64,000 nucleotides of DNA from Lithobates sylvaticus (taxonomy: Eukaryota > Chordata > Amphibia > Anura > Ranidae), in assembly GCA_028564925.1 (NCBI GenBank), contig CM053031.1, forward strand, positions 166,087,084 to 166,151,083, in the 5' to 3' direction. This document shows, piece after piece, positions 12,451 through 22,667 of this stretch. The position numbers and the translations under genes were made by a program. The notes under the pieces were generated by a model that searched no databases, had not been told where the DNA came from, and worked only from the letters and a program-made list of their open reading frames with translations. The number at the start of each line of letters is the position of its first letter. Position 1 is the stretch's first letter.

Positions 12451-13629
12451 CTACGGACCAGTGGAGTCATTCTCAGGGATGATGCCCCAGGTTCGGAGCA
12501 TTTTTATGCCTTCTTCCACTGTGTGAATGTTGTGGCGGGCGCCATTTCTGGTTACTATCAATTTGGTTGGAAAACCCCATTGGTACGGGATTTTGTGGTT
12601 GTTGAGAGGTTTTGTGATGGTCTGAAGTTGTCTTCTCTGTTGACGTGTGTACTGCGATATGTCAGCAAATAGTTGGAGTTGAGCATAAGGCGGTGGAAGT
12701 GGACCCAGGCGTCTGGATTGAGCAAGTAGCATGTCTTTAGTATGGAAGAAGTGAATCCTCATCAGGGTGTCACGAGGTAACTCAGGGGGTAGATGCAGAG
12801 GGTTCGGTAGGCGATGGATGCGGTCAACTATGGTTTCGATCTGCGGCAGATCTGGCAGAATTGTGGAGATGAGCTGCCTGGCATACGTGTTTAAGTCTGA
12901 GTGGAGGACAGATTCGGGAATGCCTCTGATCTTAACATTGTTTCGTCTCGAGCGGTCCTCGAGGTCCGCCATTTTAGCACTCATCCATTGTTGTTCGTCA
13001 CGTGTGTGGTCATGGGCATCCACCCGGTCGTTTACTGTTTCAGTCATGGCACCCATCTGGGATTCAACTCGGCCCAGTTTGTGGCCTGTGTGTGTCAGTT
13101 CAATTTGAAATGCAGCAAACATAGAGGAAATGTCACGCTGGAGAGAGCTGTGGAGTGATATCAGCATCTCCTTTAACATGGTGTCTATTATGGGCTGGTT
13201 AGATGTGGGGAATGCTGCTATGGGAGAGGCAGAGGGCATCTGGGAGAGGAGCAGGTCTAGTGCAGGCCTTACCTCAGGTCGCTGGTCAGTGTTCTCAAAT
13301 AGCATCCACGATTTAGCAGGGCTGTTTGTCGTGGATGATGATCCAGAAGAAGGTGGGGATCTGACGGGGTCTCCCTGAGGCAGTGTGGAGGCTTCATTTT
13401 CGTCAGGGAGATCTGTGTATGACAGATGTGTGTGCTGCGTCCCTGTGTGTTGTGAGGCGCTGCGGGCGCCATCTTGGATTCTTCCTCCCTGAGGTGAGGG
13501 GAAGAAATCATCAATTCGTTTCGGCTGTTTGAAGTCTTTCCGCTTCCTAGACCCTCCGGTCTGGCTCCCCCGGGTGTGGGGGTCTGCTGGATGCATTTTA
13601 GGGCTCGGATCGGTGCTGTGGAAGTCCAT
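12451..13629 (-). CDS. L1-A ORF1 RNA-binding protein, open frame of 392 residues
   Basis: ORF1p coats LINE RNA and acts as a nucleic-acid chaperone in the ribonucleoprotein. The frame is open from MDFHSTDPSPKMHPAD to the stop at 12451. Residues 1-110 are polar and low in complexity, with a basic KRKDFKQPKRIDDFF block near 30. Residues about 150-225 look like a coiled coil (IIDTMLKEMLISLHSSLQRD, then VESQMGAMTETVNDRVD). The RRM of the Transposase_22 type follows with LEDRSRRNNVKIRGIPES (about 222-240), and the C-terminal domain has IPYQWGFPTKLIVTRNG (about 352). Length and order fit vertebrate L1 ORF1p. The frame is intact although its ORF2 has at least five breaks. It is an element gene, not a host gene. 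Confidence 0.85.
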   Translation of the reverse strand: MDFHSTDPSPKMHPADPHTRGSQTGGSRKRKDFKQPKRIDDFFPSPQGGRIQDGARSASQHTGTQHTHLSYTDLPDENEASTLPQGDPVRSPPSSGSSSTTNSPAKSWMLFENTDQRPEVRPALDLLLSQMPSASPIAAFPTSNQPIIDTMLKEMLISLHSSLQRDISSMFAAFQIELTHTGHKLGRVESQMGAMTETVNDRVDAHDHTRDEQQWMSAKMADLEDRSRRNNVKIRGIPESVLHSDLNTYARQLISTILPDLPQIETIVDRIHRLPNPLHLPPELPRDTLMRIHFFHTKDMLLAQSRRLGPLPPPYAQLQLFADISQYTRQQRRQLQTITKPLNNHKIPYQWGFPTKLIVTRNGARHNIHTVEEGIKMLRTWGIIPENDSTGP

Positions 13630-13729
13630 TTTTACCCGCTAGGGGCAGGAGCTGTAAAGCTATGCTACCATTCCACTCGGCGGTTAGCCACGCCCAGAAA
13701 AAGATTTTTGAACCGGAAGGGATGCCACC

Positions 13730-13764
13730 CTGAAGAAGAGATACTTGGCCTCAAAACGCATTGG
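13730..13764 (+). other. CTGAAGA...AAAACGC motif at the 5' edge of L1-A
   Basis: The plus strand reads CTGAAGAAG, a short spacer, then CTCAAAACGCATTGGG. A related motif (CTGACGA...GCGAAACGC) lies on the minus strand at 37742-37764 in the Penelope region. The spacing resembles the core of a hammerhead ribozyme (CUGANGA, stem, GAAA), but here the second block is AAAA and no cleavage-site arm is evident. It may be only a widespread repeat motif. Confidence 0.3.
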
Positions 13765-13770
13765 GTGTTA

Positions 13771-13930
13771 CTACATGTTATACAGGCTATAGGTTTTTAT
13801 CATATCATCCAACCTCTCTTCTCTATAAATTAGTCACTATTTCATGTATATGTTTTATTTCAAATTATGTTTTATACTATTTCTGAATACACTTCAAGTT
13901 TTTGTAACTATATTATAAGGCTTTTTGGAC
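13771..13930. other. AT-rich junction sequence
   Basis: This lies between the L1-A leader and the left copy of the large direct repeat. It overlaps the dispersed repeat also seen at 692-772. No gene is visible. Confidence 0.5.
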
Positions 13931-14091
13931 ATATAATTTGGTAGCTGCACTAAAGTCTCCACAGTCAGAGGGCACTGTTACATTTTCATAACTAATGCAC
14001 TGAGGGCAATAGTCAGGACTATATAATGCATAGCACAGCTTGCAAAATTAAGTAGTCAAGATTGGATGCCCACTTATGATGGTGAAAACAC

Positions 14092-14261
14092 CAATGTCAT
14101 GGAGCACTCATCACTGACCACTGACATTTAGGGGCACTGATCACCAACATAAGGGAGCATTTTCTATATGCTGCACTGTGTAAGCCATGCTGTGCATTAC
14201 TTAATCCTGGCCACTGCACATGCCATTTTTGTATATTACGTTGTCTTGACCACTTCATTCT
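14092..14261 (+). repeat. Left 170-bp duplication flanking L1-B
   Basis: CAATGTCATGGAGCACTC through CACTTCATTCT is repeated at 15907-16075 on the other side of L1-B with only a few differences. Only one copy of this stretch exists in the right-hand 0.93-kb repeat (about 23920-24089), so the second copy arose with or after the L1-B insertion. Target duplications of L1 elements are usually under 20 bp, so this one is long. Confidence 0.8.
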
Positions 14262-15906
14262 TTTTTTTTTTTTCTTTTTTTTTTTTTCTTTTTTTTCTTT
14301 TTTTCTTGCCAGCTCAGTTTCATTTACCAAACGGACCTTGCTCAACATTGTCTGTTCATTTATCCGTTTCAATGTTTACATCATTGTGGCATTTCCTTGT
14401 TTTCAAATTAAATCTATAATACGCTAAGATTTAACTGACAGAAATTTTTTTTTTTTTTTTTCTATAATTATTATTCCCCCCCCCCTTCCCGCTCCGCTTG
14501 TTGTGCCCATTGACTTAGATTTAAAGCTGGCTCTCGGTTTTGAAGTCGGGTACTTCAACTTTTCCGCCTATAGGCGTAGAGCTTCTACAAAACTCCACGT
14601 CATTTTAAACTTTTTCCATCCATCCCACTTCTCAGCTAAACCTCCCAACTCCTCTTCCGGATTTGTTCTAAGAGATTCCATCAAGCGTGTATTCTCTACC
14701 ATATCTATCCACTCCCAAGTTGAGGGACTTCCTTGTTTCCTCCAGTTCCTGGCTATCTGGCGCTTAGCCGCATTTAATAAATGCGGTACCAGAGAGCTTT
14801 GGTAGTTTTTGATAGGTCCTTTGGTACCGTGGAATAGAATCACCCATGGGTCCCTTTCAAGATTGGTTCCAGTGATCTCCTTGATGTAATCTATTATTCT
14901 CCTCCAGTACGCTTCTATCTCGCAACAGTCCCACCATAGATGTGTCATCGTCCCCTTTTCCCTGCAGCCCCTCCAGCATTCGGCTGTTCCTCCTTGTGTA
15001 AATTGACATGTTTTGGAAGGGGTTAAGTACCACCTCGATAGGCACTTGAAGTTTATTTCATAGGCCCTCGAATCCACTGCGGAGCTATATGTTAACTTAA
15101 AAATTTTTCTCAGTGTTAGTGTATCTGTTTTTGTGCCCAATTCCCTCTCCCACTTTTGAATATATGTAGGTATCTCTTCCCCCTCTCCATCCTGCAGGAG
15201 CCTGTAGATCTTCGATATTGATCCTTTGGTATTTTTGGCTGTGACAATGCACTCCAATCGGGTCAGATCATCGTTTTCCCTGATTGGTTGGGGCAGGCTT
15301 CCGACAAAGTGAGACAGTTGGAGATACCTCCACCCATTCATATCAAAAAGATCTCTCCTACTTTCTAAATCATTTAGTGTGCGAATTTTCCCCTTGTGTA
15401 AAATGTCTTTCAATTGTGCCCTATTATCTTTAATCCACCCCCCTCCCGCCATTTTGTTCCCTGGTGCAAAGTACGCGTTGTTCTTTAGTGCTATTAATGG
15501 AGAGTTATATTTCTCCTTAAGAATTTTGTGAATTTTGTCCCAGATTTTTAAAGTATTTGTGGTCATCGTGTTCGTGTCCTCACTCAGTGTTCTGAACTTT
15601 GGGGGGTTCCAAATGTCTAATCCTAGTTGTGAGTTGCTGAGAGATTTTTCTAAATTAACCCATCTTTTATTGCTACTGCTATTGCTCCATTCGGGGATTC
15701 TCGATAGGACTGTTGCGTGATAGTAGCCCACTACATCCGGTACTGCTAAGCCTCCTCTTTTTTTTTTCCTTCTTCAGTAAATATAGTGAGATTCTATGCT
15801 TTTTATTTTTCCAGATAAAGTTCATTAAAATAGATTTTAATTTATTGAGGTACGTCTGTGATAAGGGGATGGGGAGCATTTGAAATTTGTACGTAATTGT
15901 GGGTAA
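14262..15906 (-). mobile_element. L1 copy B, 5'-truncated LINE
   Basis: The element is on the minus strand. Its poly(A)-like 3' tail appears as an interrupted T tract at 14262-14305, with another T run and a C run at 14442-14485. Only the 3' part of ORF2 is present, and the truncation point is near 15906 in the reverse transcriptase thumb region. It is flanked by a duplication of about 170 bp. Protein similarity places it with L1-C rather than L1-A. Confidence 0.85.
14568..15906 (-). pseudogene. L1-B ORF2 C-terminal part
   Basis: The fragment starts in LLPTITYKFQMLPIPLSQT (near 15895) and NFIWKNKKHRISLYLLKKE, which follow the reverse transcriptase core in L1. After a frame change near 15740, a long open stretch continues from MGYYHATVLSRIPEWSN to the end (387 residues). 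It includes KRWVNLEKSLSNSQLGLDIW, the cysteine/histidine block CWRGCREKGTMTHLWWDC near 14970-14920, and the end WKKFKMTWSFVEALRL. It lacks the endonuclease and the catalytic FADD motif, so it is a dead 5'-truncated copy. Confidence 0.85.
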
Positions 15907-16075
15907 CAATGTCATGAGCACTCATCACTGACCACTGACATTTAGGGGCACTGATCACCAACATAAGGGGGCATTTTCTATGTGCTGCACTGTGTAAGCC
16001 ATGCTGTGCATTACTTAATCCTGGCCACTGCACATGCCATTTTTGTATATTACATTGTCTTGACCACTTCATTCT
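15907..16075 (+). repeat. Right 170-bp duplication flanking L1-B
   Basis: This is the partner of 14092-14261. It begins CAATGTCATGAGCACTC, one G shorter than the left copy, and ends CACTTCATTCT, after which the sequence of the 0.93-kb repeat continues. Confidence 0.8.
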
Positions 16076-18030
16076 ATATGCTATGTCATACATCACATAG
16101 TCCTGACCCCTACACATTATATAGTATGTTGTACATTGCATATTCATGGATAAATACATCATTGTCTCAACAGGCATTAGTTACAAAGCAATGCCCAACT
16201 GTTTGAATGATGTTCTTCTTTAAGGTAGACTCAGAAGTGCTAATTTTAGGCCTCAGGTACATTGTTAAAAGCTGCATTTAATGAAAAACTTTTCCTGAGG
16301 TTTATGTGTGTCTATGAGACTTGTGGCACAGTAATGAAGGCATAATGTGTGTGTGTACAATGACTCTGATATAAGCAAACAGTAGTTACAGCAAGTAGGC
16401 TCAGGTTCTATTTATTCAATTCCCTTTAAGCCACTTCCGATGTTAGATGTGATCTGACCACTGATCACTGGGTGCAGAGTTTTGCAGAATTTAACCTCTC
16501 AGTGCAGCTTAGGGTAACCCAATTACTTTACAAATGCCCCTGCTAGAACTGCTCTGTGGTAAAAATAAAGATTAATATCACTGATATAGAAATTATGCAG
16601 TGAACTTTGCTTATAAAGCCAATACGACCAAGTAATTAAACTTTGTCATTCGCTGTAAAATCATACATTTATTTTTAATTTTTTTCCACTTTAGATAGAA
16701 CTTTTGTGGGACTAAATCAGTTGCGCCCTCAACTCCGTCCCATATTGTCTTAACATCATTGTGTTTTTTTTTTTTTTTCCCTTCTCTTTTTTTTTTTTCT
16801 TGATTTATTTATTTTAGTTCAGTAATTTACACACACAAATATGGGAACCAACCGTTGTGAATAAAACAAACGATAGACCCTACTGGGAATTCGTCAGCTT
16901 GTTCTATCTCCCCACCAAAATTTTCCTCTTCCATGGATATATATTTCTAGTCCAAGCTATGTTCCATTCCCCCCTCCATCCTCCCTTCCCCTCCCCCACC
17001 GCTATTGTGGCTTTCACTTACTTTCTGCGGCTAATTCCTTAGCGCCTCTGCATAGCTCCAAGTCTTCTTAAATTTTTTCCAACACGCCCATTTTTCCTTC
17101 GTTCCCACCCTTTCCTCCGCTACACTATTTTTCAGACACTCCAAGGTATATATATTTTCTACCGCATCCACCCATTCACATAGAGGTGGACTCTCCTGGT
17201 CCATCCATCTCTTTGGGATCACCCGTTTCGCAGCATTTAGCAGATGGGGAATCAGTGAACCTTTATATTGCCTAACTCCTTCCGGGGTGGCGTGCATCAA
17301 TACTACCCATGGGTCATTTTTCACCTCAACATTTGTTATTTCCTTAATGTATTTTAATATAGAATCCCAAAATGTTTTTATTTTTTGACAATCCCACCAC
17401 AAGTGACCCATAGTCCCTCTTTGTTTGCAACCCCTCCAGCAGTCAGCGGATGCTCCTTGCTGGAATTTGCTTAGTTTATCAGGGGTCACGTACCACCCAG
17501 CCATATACTTGTAGTTCATTTCTACGGTCATTATATCTACCGCCGAACTGTGAGCAAGTTTTAGTATTTTCTTAACCGTGCCTATGTCTAATTGTGCACC
17601 CAGCTCTCTTTCCCATTTCTTGAGGAACGGCGGTACCTCCGGTTTGTCCTTCTCCAGTAGTAATTTATACATTTTTGAAATTATTTTTTTAGCGTTTTCT
17701 GCTGTGAATATACGTTCCACCCTTGTTAGGTCACCCGCATCCCTTAAGGGGAGGGGTAGTGACCTAACAAAGTGACCTAACTGGAGATACCGCCATCCGT
17801 CAATCGTGATTAGTTAATTTTTTTTTGAAGCTCCTGAATTGCCAGAATTTTCCCTTACCTATTACTTCCCCTAAACGTGTATTATCATTTATTATCCAGT
17901 CTCCACCTAATTCTTTTCTCCCTGGTGGAAAGAAATCATTCTCTTTAAGTGCGATTAAAGGTGAGTTATATATTAAATTGAAAGTTTTGTGTATCTTATC
18001 CCAAATTTTAAATGTGTTCTGTGTGATTAA

Positions 18031-19123
18031 CCACCTGATTACTTTGCACTTAAACCCCCCTCGTGACCAGACCAATTTTCAGCTTTCGGCGCTGACGCAC
18101 TTGGAATGACAATTGCGCGGTCATACAACACTGTACCCAAATTAAATTTTTACCATTTTTTTCCCACAAATAGAGCTTTCTTTTGGTGGTATTTAATCAC
18201 AGCTGGGTTTTTTATTTTTTGCTAAACAAATAAAAAAAGATGGAAAATTAAAAAATAAATAAAATCATGTTTAATAGTTTGTTATAAAATTTTGCAAACA
18301 GGTAATTTTTCTGCTTCATTGATATGCACTGATAGGCTGCACTGGTGGGCACTGATAAGCTGCACTGGTGGGCACTGATAGGCTGCACTGGTGGGGACAG
18401 ACAAGTCGGTACTGATGGGCACAGCAAAGATGGCACTGATGGGCACAAAGGTGGCACGGATGGGTGGCACCGATGGGCATGATGGATGGCACTGATAGAT
18501 GGCACTGATGGGCACTGATAGATGGCACTGATAGGTGGCACTGATGGGCACTCATAGGTGGCACTGATGGGCACTGGTAGGGGACACTGATGAGCACTGG
18601 TAGGGGACACTGAATGTGCAGCACTGGCACTGTGGGCACTGACAGATGGCACTGTGGGCACTGACATATGGCACTGTGGGCACTGACAGATGGCACTGTG
18701 GGCACTGACAGGTGGAGCTAGTGGGCACTTTATTTTGGCAAATGTGGGCACCATGGACCCTGGGCACATTGCAGTGAGAGGGACTGATGTCCCTCTCACT
18801 GCTGCCGGTGATCGGCTTTTTCTTTCTCTCCTCGCGCTGTCAGCACGAGCAGAAAAAAAAAGCCGATTACCGACTCGGTTATTATCACATGATCAGCTGT
18901 CATTGGCTGACAGCTATTCACGTGGTAAGGGGTCGGGATCGACCCCTTACTCGGATCTGTGATCCAGCTAGTCTCACAGACTCGCGGATCACAGAGCGCG
19001 CCGCACGCGCCCTTCAGGGGGCGCGCAGGCAGCTCGTTGCTGGGACGACGTCAATAGACGTCGTCCCGGCACATCAGATCCGCGCTGTAGCCGTCATTCG
19101 GCTATGGCGCGGATCTCAGGTGG
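18031..19123. mobile_element. Non-autonomous piggyBac-like element in L1-C
   Basis: TTAA occurs at 18027-18030 and 19124-19127. The inner ends are CCACCTGATTAC and ATCTCAGGTGG, which are inverted. The left 170 bases, with a CACAAATAGAGCTTTC block near 18165, resemble the reverse complement of the right end of the large piggyBac at about 47600-47849. Both therefore belong to related families. There is no transposase; the middle is a minisatellite (18323-18712). The right part holds a palindrome-like CAATAGACGTCGTCCC/GGGACGACGTC near 19040-19068. It sits cleanly inside ORF2 of L1-C and is younger than that insertion. Confidence 0.85.
18323..18712 (+). repeat. Minisatellite of GGCACTGATGGGCACTGATA-type units
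   Basis: About 390 bases consist of short units built on GGCACTGATGGGCAC, with variants GGCTGCACTGGT, GATAGATGGCACTGAT and GGCACTGTGGGCACTGACA. The array degrades from left to right into different unit subtypes. Long frames across it in several phases are artefacts of the repeat. Confidence 0.85.
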
Positions 19124-21975
19124 TTAAATGTGTTTTTTCTCCTAACAGTCTAAACTTTGGGGGATTCCACAGAATCTTACCCAGCTGGGCTTCACTAAGT
19201 GCTTCTTCTAAATTAACCCATCTCTTGTTACTGTGCATTTTCCCCCATTCTGGGATTCTAAGTAAAACTATCGAGTAGTAATAATTCTCAATGTCGGGTA
19301 CTGCTACACCACCCTGCTTTTTATCTTGTTTTAGAGTTTGCAATGAAATTCTATGTTTCTTCTGTTTCCACACAAAGTTCATAATCAGGGCTTTAAGTTT
19401 CCTCAGATACTATTCTGGGAGTGGGATTGGAAGCATCTGGAACTTATATGTTATAATGGGCAGTATCATCATTTTTACCGCATTTATCCGACCTAGCCAC
19501 AACGGCTTAGTCCTATATTCTTGGCATTTTTTTTTTTAACTCGTCTAGTATTGGGAGATAGTTTACCCTATACATTTTTCCTATAGTATTAGATAGTTCT
19601 ATTCCCAAGTATTTTATTTGTTTCTTCCACGGGAAGTTGAAATCCTTCTGTAGATTCAGCTTCTCTACTTTATTGAGGTTGATGTTTAATATAAAAGTTT
19701 TTGATGGGTTGATTCTGAAGTTAGAAATTTCTCTGTATACGCGTATAGTTTTTAAGAGATTAGGCAATGACTTCTGAGGGGATCCTACATAAAATAAGAC
19801 ATCGTCGGCGAATGCTGCCAGTTTATGTTCCTCCCTACCAGCCAGACAGCCTTCAAATACCTGGATTTCCTCATATCGTGGCCAAAAGGGGTTCCAAGGA
19901 CAAAACAAAAAGGAGAGGGGAAAGGGGGCAACCTTGTCTTGTCCCATTGTGCATTTCAAAGAGAGAAGAGACAATGCCATTCACCTTTATATTTGCTTTT
20001 GGGTGGCTATATAGGACTTTTATTTTCTGAATAATTTTAGGGCCAAACCCCATGATCTCAAGTGTTTTAAACAGGAACCCCCAGTCTACCCTATCGAATG
20101 CTTTTTCTGCGTCTATAGACAGTAGTAGACTGGGGGTTCGTGTGTACCTCATTCTCTGCAGGGCAAGTAGAGTCCGAACGCCGTTGTCTCTACCCTCTCT
20201 ACACGGTATAAATCCCACTTGGTCAGGGGGGGGGGTCAGTGTGCCCAGGTGACCCTTTATACGGTCAGCCAAAATCTTGGCATACAACTTCGTATCAAAG
20301 TTTAACAAAGAAATGCCTATAACCTGAGCACACCGATCCATCCTTACCTTCCTTCCGCAGTACCGTGATCGTAGCCGACAGGGAGGCCTCACTCATACTG
20401 AAATCCGTCCCTAGGCCGTTCATGTACCGCTGGAGTCTAGGGATCAGAATCTCTTTATAAGTTTTATAGTAGGATACTGTGAACCCATCAGGGCCCGGGC
20501 TCTTGCCCACAGGTGAGTTATTTAGCGCTCCCAATATCTCCTCCTCCGTAATAGGTCTTTCTAGTGCATCGCTCTCCTCGGGCCCCAGGGTTACCAGTCT
20601 TGCCCCGCTCAAGAAGTCATTTTCTCTCTGTTATCTCCCTTTTTATTGCCCTCCAGGTTCATTGAGTATAGTTCTCCGTAGTAATCTCTAAAAGACGACG
20701 CTATGTCTTTAGATACATATTTCACCTCTCCTTTTTTTGTCTGAATTTTTTCTATAAAATTTTTAGATTTATTTTTTTGAAGCATTCTAGCTAAAAGTTT
20801 GCTTGACTTGTTCCCCCAAAGATAACGTTCCTTAGCAATCTTTCTATATACCTGTTTAGCCTCTTGCTCAGCCAACTCTTTTAGTTCCTCCTTCTTGCTG
20901 ATCATTTCTTGGTATATTTCCTGGTTGTAGGCCGGATCTCTTTTGTGTTTTTGTTCTATTTCATTAATTTCGACCATCAGTTCCTGGATTTTTCTAGTCC
21001 TTTCCTTTTTTTCCCAAGATGCTTTAGCTATTAGAATCCCCCTTATAAAAGCCTTATGAGCATCCCAGAGATGTGACCCCGACACTTCCCCATTATCATT
21101 CGTTTGAAAAAAACATTCAAGTTCTTTTCTAACATGTTCCCGTGTCTCATTATCATGTAATAACTCATCATTTAACTTCCACCCGCTCATAGGTTGCTTA
21201 TATTCTGGGACATTTAGTTTCATGGAAACAGGTGCGTGGTCTGACAGTGATACTATTTCAATGTTAGTTTTAATAACTCTCTCCAGTAATCCATGATCGA
21301 CAAACACATAATATAATCGAGAGTACGTCTTGTGTACAGGGGAGAAGAACGTATAATCCCTTATCTGTGGGTGCTGGATCCTCCATACGTCCACCAATTG
21401 ATCCATGCTCAACCTTTTTTTTTAAAGTTTTAGCTGTGCGTTCCCTGTCCCCTGTACACCAGACGTACTATCCATATCGGGGTCCATGGTGAGGTTTAAG
21501 TCCCCCATTAAAATCAAATATCCCTTCTTAAAGGACCTCAATTTCAATAGGATCGCCTCAAATTTTTTTATAGGCCTTGTATAGGGTGCATATATATTAG
21601 CTAAAGTAAATGTTGTCCCGTAGAGGGTACCCCTTAAAAAGAGATACCTCCCCTCTGCGTCTACCTTTCTGTCTTCTAATTTGAAATGTATATCTTTGGC
21701 GAACCCGATAGCCACCCCTCTTGCTCTATTTGAGATTGTATCCCCGTGGAACCAAGTTGGTTATGCCTTTGAAAATAGTTTGATGTTTGAGGTATGAGAC
21801 AAATGGGTCTCCTGTAAAAAAGCAATACTAGCCCCATATCTCCTAACCTCCTCTAAAGCCTTGTAGCGTTTACCGGGGGAATTCAAGCATCTTACATTAT
21901 ATGTAAGGCAATTCATTTCTGTCATCATTTCCCTGTTGTATTTTCTTTCCTTCTGGGGCCTTTAAGCGACATATA

Positions 21976-22175
21976 GTGGTGGGGTTTCCCTCCCCTCTTC
22001 CCCCCTACCCTCTCCCCCCTCTCTCCCACCCCTGCCTCCCTCTACCCCGACCACCTTTCCTCTCTCCCTTCCCTCATCCTTATTCCTACCCATTTCCCCC
22101 CTTTCCCCTCCTCCTCCTCCCCCTACTCCCTCACCCCCTCCCTCTCCCTCCCCCTTCCTCCTTTCCCTCTCTGAC
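21976..22175 (+). repeat. Polypyrimidine tract of about 200 bases in L1-C
   Basis: The plus strand is almost entirely C and T here (CCCTCCCC- and CCTCTCC-type runs), and the minus strand is correspondingly G+A rich. It lies between ORF1 and ORF2 of L1-C. Such tracts can form triplex or, on the G strand, quadruplex structures; no function is shown here. Confidence 0.75.
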
Positions 22176-22667
22176 CCCATCGTGGGTCTCTGAGTCAGTG
22201 GGAGCCATCTTCTCGTGGCCCCCCTCAGACTCTAGATCCATGGTGAGGTGGAGTTTGTTCCCGCCCCTCTATACTCACCCACAGCCCAGATTTCTCCGGG
22301 GTATGATAGTGAGTAAGCCGATCAAGCCTAACCTTCCTTTAGATTGCTTCTTCAACTCCCCTCCTCCCCCACCGTCCCCACCATATTTTTGAGTTATTTC
22401 TCCTAGACCCTCTATCTCAGCCCAGCCCAGTAAATCCGGGACTGGAATATCCAGTTTTTTTACAAAAACCCTGTAGCTCCTCTGGGAATCTTAACCTGGC
22501 CTGACCATCTTTTGTGCCTATTAAACAGGAGGGAAAGCCCCAGTTATATTTAATATTTTCTTTACGCAAAATCTCTAGTAAAGGTCTTTGGAGCCTTCTT
22601 CTTTCCAGGGTTCGTGCTGATAAATCGGCATATATTTGTATTTCGGTATCCTCATATTTCAGGGGGG

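Larger units (their letters stand above)
7885..13770 (-). mobile_element. L1-clade LINE copy A, nearly full length
   Basis: The element is on the minus strand. Its 3' end lies near 7885, where the minus strand reads CAATAAAAATATTTTG, which includes a poly(A) signal. ORF2 (12037-8267) and ORF1 (13629-12451) are separated by about 0.4 kb. The 5' leader extends at least to about 13680 and perhaps to a CTGAAGAAG...AAAACGCATTGGG motif at 13730-13764. I could not find a clear short target duplication. Two ORFs of this kind with an APE-type endonuclease place it in the L1 clade (L1/Tx1 group). Confidence 0.85.
13931..16671 (+). repeat. Left copy of a 0.93-kb direct repeat, split by L1-B
   Basis: Starting at ATATAATTTGGTAGCTGC (13931) and ending at TCATACATTTA (16671), this sequence matches 23764-24702 almost throughout, once L1-B (14262-15906) and one copy of its 170-bp duplication are left out. 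What remains is about 930 bases against 939 in the right copy. Differences are scattered substitutions and small indels. The right copy abuts the 5' end of L1-C, and the left copy abuts its 3' end. The pair therefore sits where target-site duplications of L1-C would be. A prior duplication is the alternative. Confidence 0.75.
17031..21927 (-). pseudogene. L1-C ORF2: endonuclease-reverse transcriptase, broken and interrupted
   Basis: The start MTEMNCLTYNVRCLNSPGKR lies near 21927. The endonuclease shows AFLQETHLSH, ANIYAPYTRPIKKFEAILL and LMGDLNLTMDPDMDS (21830-21470), then VSLSDHAPVSMKLN near 21250. The reverse transcriptase shows KSPGPDGFTVSYYKTYKE (near 20490), FDTKLYAKILADRIKG, LSIDAEKAFDRVDWGFLF, GTRQGCPLSPLLF and AAFADDVLFYVGS (near 19800). 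The tail has NFVWKQKKHRISLQTLKQ, the block CWRGCKQRGTMGHLWWDC near 17440 and the end WKKFKKTWSYAEALRN at 17031. Several frame changes and stops split it, and a TTAA element (18031-19123) interrupts the tail region. It encodes the same kind of protein as L1-A ORF2 but belongs to another subfamily. Confidence 0.85.

Noticed and set aside
12451-13629. Host gene with an intact 392-residue frame
   Set aside because: The coiled coil, RRM and C-terminal motifs and the position upstream of ORF2 identify it as L1 ORF1.
18248-18799. Long minus-strand frames rich in CPxSVPxSAxY-like repeats
   Set aside because: They are translations of the minisatellite in several phases, with no domain and equal openness in neighbouring frames.
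21962-22392. Pro- or Gly-rich frames on both strands
   Set aside because: They come from the polypyrimidine tract inside L1-C and have no family resemblance.
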